Assembly: GCF_020520425.1 (NCBI RefSeq)
Contig: NC_079491.1
Location: 29,255,449 to 29,319,448 of the forward strand
Direction: 5' to 3'
DNA: 64,000 bases
DNA from: Spinacia oleracea
Taxonomy: Eukaryota; Streptophyta; Magnoliopsida; Caryophyllales; Amaranthaceae
Positions 58,456 through 64,000 of the stretch are shown here, in pieces; the first letter of the stretch is position 1, and each line of letters starts with the position of its first letter. Both the position numbers and the translations under genes were made by a program. The notes below the pieces were generated by a model. It was not told the DNA's origin and did no database searches. It saw only the letters and a list, made by a program, of their open reading frames with translations.

Positions 58456-59165
58456 TGCATTTCCTAATTCCTTTGTCACTCGATGCTTGCTCTTGAACAT
58501 AAGGTAAGAGCTGTCATCCTTATTATGTCCAGAGGTGTTTCTCGGTTTCAGAGTTCAACTGATCAAATAAGCAGATAATCATAGCCTATGATTCATCTGA
58601 GCACGGCCATGCATTTCACAGTTTCTAGCTCTCCGAGTGGCCTTGTACAACTTTTAAGCATCTCATCCCGATTTATGGGAGGACAATCCCAATCTTGCGA
58701 TCTTGAGATTAGACTTCGTTTGATAGGTGATTACCTGAGCGTTGCCTTTATAGCCTCCTTTTACGGTGCGACGGTTGGTCAACGTCAAAGCAACCAGTTC
58801 TCAAACAAGTAATCTCAAATCACTCAAGTATTGAGGATTTAGTGTCTAATAATTTTAATGAAATTTACTTATGACAGATTTTCATCTCTTACAGTAAAGT
58901 TTCATAGGTATGTCCGATACTAGTCTTCCCAAAGTAAGTATCTATACAAATGATTATGACATTGCCATGTCCACATAGTTCAAGAAACAGAACTACTAGT
59001 CATCTTGCATTCTAGTCGTCTAACGTTTTCTATGCGTCCAATTTTATAGAAAACTCCGACCAGGGACCATTCTCAACCTTTGACATTCAAGTTCACTTGA
59101 TAGACATTTCTTAGTCACAGGACTGGTCCTGACAGTCTATCTTGAATATTTCGTCAAATTGAAGG
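58456..59165 (-). other. copia-3 3' untranslated region
   Basis: Closely similar to the copia-2 region upstream of its hairpin, read on the other strand. The similarity fades near 59165, before the pol remnant. Confidence 0.65.
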
Positions 59166-62100
59166 GACTCATAATTTAATACTAAACCAAGATTAAATGG
59201 AATATGAAAATACATTTCATATATGATAAATGTTCAACCCCAATGTTTTACAACCATGGGCCTCAAACCCATCTTTAAAATAGTTCATGGAATTCAAAGC
59301 TATGCTTGATTTCCAGTGCCACAATGTGAGTGTTGTTTCTCACTTGTTGCATAGGTTTAGTTATCATGCTTTGCCAATCTTAATATCCTTTTCATCGAAT
59401 GTTCTTCGAGATAGATGATAAGATCTTTTGAGTATGTTTATTTTGTGATCTAGTCTTTTCTTGCTTCAGGAGTGGTTCTACGCATTTTTCAATGAAGAAC
59501 CATCAAGCCAGCAGACATGTGATCTACCCAAGTTCAGTGAAGAATTCTTTAACATAAACAACCCTGTTTTATTGCTTCTTAGGCAATAAGTACTTTTACT
59601 TCAACTTTATAGGTTGCTAGTGATGCTTTGTTTGGATTTGCTTATCCAAGCAGTTCATAGATATGTGGAAGACTTTCCAGCTGTATCTTAGAATATAGAA
59701 ATTAATATTTAATTTCCCACGCAACAACTCATGGTCTCTAATCCATGTTGCCATTTCTAAACACGATGCTCTATAGCTCGTCCTTATCAATGGTTAACTC
59801 CAAAGGGTCTTGCTTGATCCTTTGCCAGTGTTTATGCGTGTAGCATCAATATTTAGCATATCTTTATTTCCTTGAATCAAGAACTATTCCTATGTACCTT
59901 TTCAAGTAGCATAAGTTTTTCTTGATCTCAATCTAGTTAATCTTTACTTAGATCAATAGAGATTGGTATATGTTCGTCATGCCTAAAGTCATACGATACG
60001 TTTTTGGCGATCCTCATATTATATTATACATGATAAATTCTTTTGCAGAATAATTCCCAATTGAATTCTATTCATGTAACTTTAGCTCATCTAGTTTCAG
60101 TAGATACTAAATCCAGCTAAATTCTTTGACATATAGTATAGGTTAAGAATCTTACTTAGATCCTTTGATGTTTAACTTAGTAAATGCTTATACATAGTTC
60201 AAACATTCTTTACTTAGATTTATTCACATGGGTCGAATATCTCCAATGGAGTCTTTCGTGTTTGATTTAGTAAATGCCATTACTTAATCCAAAACATAAA
60301 TATAAGATCTTTGTAAATAGATCTTAATACCCAGTATGTACTAAGTTTCGCCTTGGTCCATCATTGATGAATAATTTCAAATCTAAGTCATTAGCATTTG
60401 AATGTTATTTCACAATAGAGAGATATGTGTGTGATACACACAGGACCAATTAAGTTTTTATGTACTCCCACTAAACTTCTTATATATCTATAAGAATCAT
60501 GTACATTTTATGAAACTAAAATACTTATTAGCTTCACTAAAATACATTTCTAATTCCCAATTGCTTGCTTAAATCTGTACTTAGATTTCATAAGCTAGCT
60601 TTCCTTTTCAAGTATTTATTTGGATCCACAAATCCTATGACATACCATGTACATAGTTTATTCCAACATTTTATTGAGGAATTGTTTTGTCATCCAATTG
60701 CCATATGTACCAATATGCAATCATTGCTTGATTTATAGACTTGAGCATTACGATTATGCATGAGGTTTCAACACAATCCACGCCGTGAATTTGCTTGTAA
60801 CCTTTAGCAACTAATCTAGCTTTGTGTGTGAACACAATTTCATGTTTGATGGTTTTTATCTTTAAAATCAATTTGCAACCAATAGGTGTGAAACTATTCT
60901 TGCAAATCAACAAAATTTCAATTTTGTCATCAAAACATTGAGTATGTTTTATGGCCTCTAACCATTTAAAACATTTGAGTCTATATATGGCCTCTAACCA
61001 TTTTAGGGAATCTGGGTTTCGTCATAGCTTTCTTACAGGTCACAAACTCATTAATCTACATGATAATAGTTTGACTGCAAGTTGTAGGTTTCTTCACTAT
61101 CTAATAGAAGAATTGCATAGTTTCAGTGACCTGAACTCCATGTTTCTTCACTATCTAATAAAAGAATCTCATAGTTTCAGTGATTTGAACTCTATGCCTA
61201 CTTGGGTATAGAACATCAAACAATAGAATATCAATAGCCACTTGAAAGTCCTTTGAATATTTTGTTCCCCTTGAAGCACTTGTAAAGTCTTCTAAGAGAT
61301 GTCTATTCTTTAAAGCCACTTCTAAAGTCCTTAAGAATAAGTGTTCGGATTTTCTGAAGAACTTCGAAAAGCCTCCGGAATGTCCGTTTATGTTTGTTGT
61401 TCGCCTCGAAAACTTTCGAGGTCTATTTTCTCCCACTTGTCATTTTGGAAACGAATCTCCAAAAGGACATTATTTCGAGCAAACAAACATTATGTTCTCA
61501 AAATTCATGGTAGAAACAATACCCTTGTGTCTCATTTGAATAAATCACAATGAAACATATATCTATACTTGGGCCTTAGTTTGTCGAATGACAAACACTA
61601 AGCTCCCACTGAGTTTTGCAACTCTCTAGATATATTTTATGAAAAGTTATTCTGAAATTACTTTTCAATAGCTTTGACGAATTTGGTTTAGTTTGGTGGT
61701 AGTTGAGCATTTTGTTTTAGAAATTATAGGAAAAGTCTTTATGATCCATCATTGATCGAATCAAGTACTAATTGACTTTGATCATTCCAACTCAGATATG
61801 CCATATCTTATGGAACTAGATCGTGAAATTACAACACACAATCATTGATGATCATTCTTGGCAAAGTAATCAACAACGTGATCTAACCTAGATCTTTATG
61901 ATTTCTTGCCAAGTGGATTTTATACTTCTGAATCTTTGAAATAGCCAAACAGATTCAACTTATATCACATTTGAGTAAATAAACCTATATTCACTCAAAT
62001 CCATGTGAAATAATAAAGTCATAAAATCTTTCTTTAGCTTTGAACTCTATTGTCTAGGCGTTCTAACAATAGTTCATATCTTTTGTTACTTTCAACAAGT

Positions 62101-63290
62101 AAGACTAGTTGTCTTAAATTGATCTAGAAATCAATCAACTTTCAAAAGTCCATCAAAATAGAGCTTTTGAATGTTAACTTGTTGATATGGTCTAAGCAAC
62201 AATGCTAAAGGTTAGTGGAACTCAAATCAAGAGATTGATTTGAACCTAGTAAAGTTTTTATTGTTAAAGAGTTGTTTGTTTTAATCAAGCATATTGACTC
62301 AACCCGTAAATGACCATTTCATTTAAATAAACAAACAAACATTGTTTTCGTTCTTCTGAATGTGAGTCTTTCTGTGTTTGAAGCAGAAATTTAGGTATGC
62401 TGATTATGGAACAAAATAGCCATTAAGTTCCAGCTTTGAAAGGTCTTAAAACAAACTAGATGACCCTACAACTAATGTAGCATTGCCATGCTTCATTTCC
62501 TGCTTGTAGGTCATTAGTGTATCCTAGCTTCCATTGTTTGAGTTATTACCGAAGTAAGAACCTCAAGCGGTATATGATACCAAGGAAGTTTGATTGCTAG
62601 GTCACTTCTCTTTAAACATAAACTTATAGGTAGAAACGGAATTGCAAATTCCTTTTCACTTGTTCCTTGTTTTCCTATTTCTTGTACCCTTTCTAATAGC
62701 CTTAAGAATTAAATTCTTTAGTGTTGACTTTTATACTTTGTTTAGACACGTCTAAATGTCATTCCAACAAAGTTCTTACCATTTTATTTATGTTGAATAT
62801 TTGCTTCAACTAGATGATCTTACCAGAAGCTTCTAAAGTTCTCTAAGCATCGATCTATTCGAATGTCTAGGGACTAGACTCATTCGAGAATTAAATGGAA
62901 AAAGATATTAGGTTTTTAACCATTGGTAAAGCTAAGCGTTTAAACTCAATGTTTTGTGATCTCGAAACTACATTGTATTTTGAATTCACAAGCACCAATC
63001 GGTTTGCCATTCGACTTTGATATTCGAAAACAACCATAAAAGTCGCTATAAGAAACGTACATTTTAAATTGCTCACTTTCTCTCATTTCCGTGAATCGTT
63101 CTTGGATTCACTACCAATCGAGGAAATTTACTACTACCTTTCTAAAAGGATTTACTGCAGTACAATATATTTAATTATAAACAATAATTAAAACATACAT
63201 TGAAGCAGGCAAAGTCTAAACATTTATCATGAGTAATAACTTAAAAATTAAAGCAATCATGCAATTTAAACAAGTTATTGGCATTTTATT
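59166..63290 (-). pseudogene. copia-3 decayed gag-pol region
   Basis: AT-rich, with no long frame but recognisable copia traces on the minus strand. The pol C-terminus is near 59290-59330 (ALEIKHSFEFHELF). RT is at about 60670-60910 (IGCKLILKIKT, KARLVAKGYKQIHGVD). A stretch matching the integrase-RT spacer of copia-1 is at about 61420-61560. The RT wording (GCK rather than GSK) and the different C-terminus point to another copia pol type than copia-1 and copia-2. A duplicated segment of about 53 bp is at 61090-61195. Many stops make it nonfunctional. Confidence 0.7.
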
Positions 63291-64000
63291 CGAATTTATT
63301 GTTCCGGCAGGTGTGAATAAAATGATTCCAAGACCCTAAAATCCATTGAAGAATTAAGCACAGTTTGTCGACTCAATCCTAAAACATCTTAGGTAAGCAA
63401 AAACCTTTTGCTAATAGTCTAGAAACTATTCTTGGTTGATAGGCACGTCTAAGAACTTATTAGGTAAACCTATCGATTTTGCCACGACATAAAAGGACTC
63501 CTTACTTATATCGTTGAGTTTCACCAAAACTAACATGTACTCACAATTATTTGTGTACCTTGCCCCTTTAGGACCAATAAGTAACACCTCGCTGAGCGAA
63601 AACTATTACTAGATTGATGTAAAGGATATTCAAGCAAGTGTATATTTTGGCATAGCACCTTTTAACTCAATTTTTAAGTTTGGAACTTAAGGCTCTTACT
63701 ATGTTGGTTAGATTTTAAGTGAACTAAAATCCTTAATCATGCAACATAATCAAGCCACAATCTCATGCATTAAGACATATTTAAAGCAATAAATAACTTA
63801 AAGCATGCATAAGATAAATGTGATCTAGTATGGCCCGACTTCATCTTGAAACTTCAACTTCAAAGTCCGTCTCGAAAATCTCCGTGGGAGGCACCATTTT
63901 CTTCAAATAGGATAAGCTATAATTAAACTAATTACAACTATTTGATGGTACGCAGACCATATTTGAATTGAAAAACAATTTTGGTACTTTAGACCAATTA
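63291..64000 (-). other. copia-3 leader (part)
   Basis: From GTTCCGGCAGGTGTGAATAAAATG onward it matches the copia-1 leader at 7600-8310 with few differences, then leaves the window. This ties copia-3 to the same family despite its different coding region. Confidence 0.85.

Larger units (their letters stand above)
38251..64000 (-). mobile_element. Ty1/copia-family element copia-3, right-truncated by the window
   Basis: A minus-strand element of the same LTR family as copia-1 and copia-2. Its 3' LTR is split into 38251-39427 and 58229-58427 by CACTA-2. The interior runs from 58428 past the right edge, with the 5' LTR outside. The polypurine tract, hairpin and 3' untranslated region resemble copia-2, and the leader (63290-64000) matches that of copia-1. 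Between them the coding region is decayed and of a different pol type. The flanking 5 bases are TCTAT (38246-38250), with the partner not visible. Confidence 0.9.

Noticed and set aside
61155..61436. Minus-strand open frame in copia-3
   Set aside because: It does not match copia protein and covers a duplicated, decayed segment. Homology to copia-1 nucleotides shows it is degenerate pol.

Overview
The window looks like nuclear DNA of a repeat-rich dicot plant. It holds one spliced host gene and a dense nest of plant transposons: Ty1/copia, Ty3/gypsy, L1-type LINE, CACTA, hAT, Tourist, Stowaway and a Mutator-like foldback. The species cannot be fixed from sequence alone. A Caryophyllales/Amaranthaceae plant is a guess from general resemblance, not a demonstrated result.

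Layout, left to right. (1) Positions 1-26362 are one broken L1-type LINE on the minus strand, filled with later insertions. A minus-strand copia element (here copia-1, 1-11649, running off the left edge) sits in its reverse transcriptase. A CACTA element (CACTA-1, 1047-4682, TSD ATA) sits in the RT of copia-1. A plus-strand gypsy element (13223-23202, TSD CTAAT) and a hAT-type MITE (23219-23905, 8-bp TSD CTCCACAA) sit in the LINE endonuclease. (2) Positions 26476-35850 hold the only intact-looking host gene. It is an eight-coding-exon OTU deubiquitinase resembling Arabidopsis OTLD1 (509 aa predicted), with a 39-codon upstream ORF ending 4 nt before the main start and with Tourist and Stowaway MITEs in intron 1. 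(3) Positions 36015-36954 are a nearly perfect 940-bp foldback with a 9-bp TSD, just downstream of that gene. (4) From 38251 to the right edge is a second minus-strand copia relative (copia-3). Its 3' LTR is split by an 18.8-kb insertion, CACTA-2 (39428-58228). CACTA-2 carries fragments of host genes (a prolyl aminopeptidase-like hydrolase and ZW10), an RNase H-like fragment and tandem repeats. It has itself been invaded by a complete plus-strand copia element (copia-2, 45858-56432, TSD GAAGC, near-identical LTRs).

Main biological points. The three copia elements share LTRs, a roughly 2.8-kb leader (partly visible in copia-3) and, where visible, a hairpin next to the polypurine tract. Their coding modules differ. 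Copia-1 and copia-2 have almost the same pol but strongly diverged gag genes with a sharp boundary at the zinc knuckle, and copia-3 has a decayed pol of another type. The gypsy element has two 2806-bp LTRs differing at only a few sites and an intact gag, but a ruined pol, so it was probably mobilised in trans. CACTA-2 is a gene-capturing, non-autonomous element. No CRISPR array, rRNA or tRNA gene was seen.
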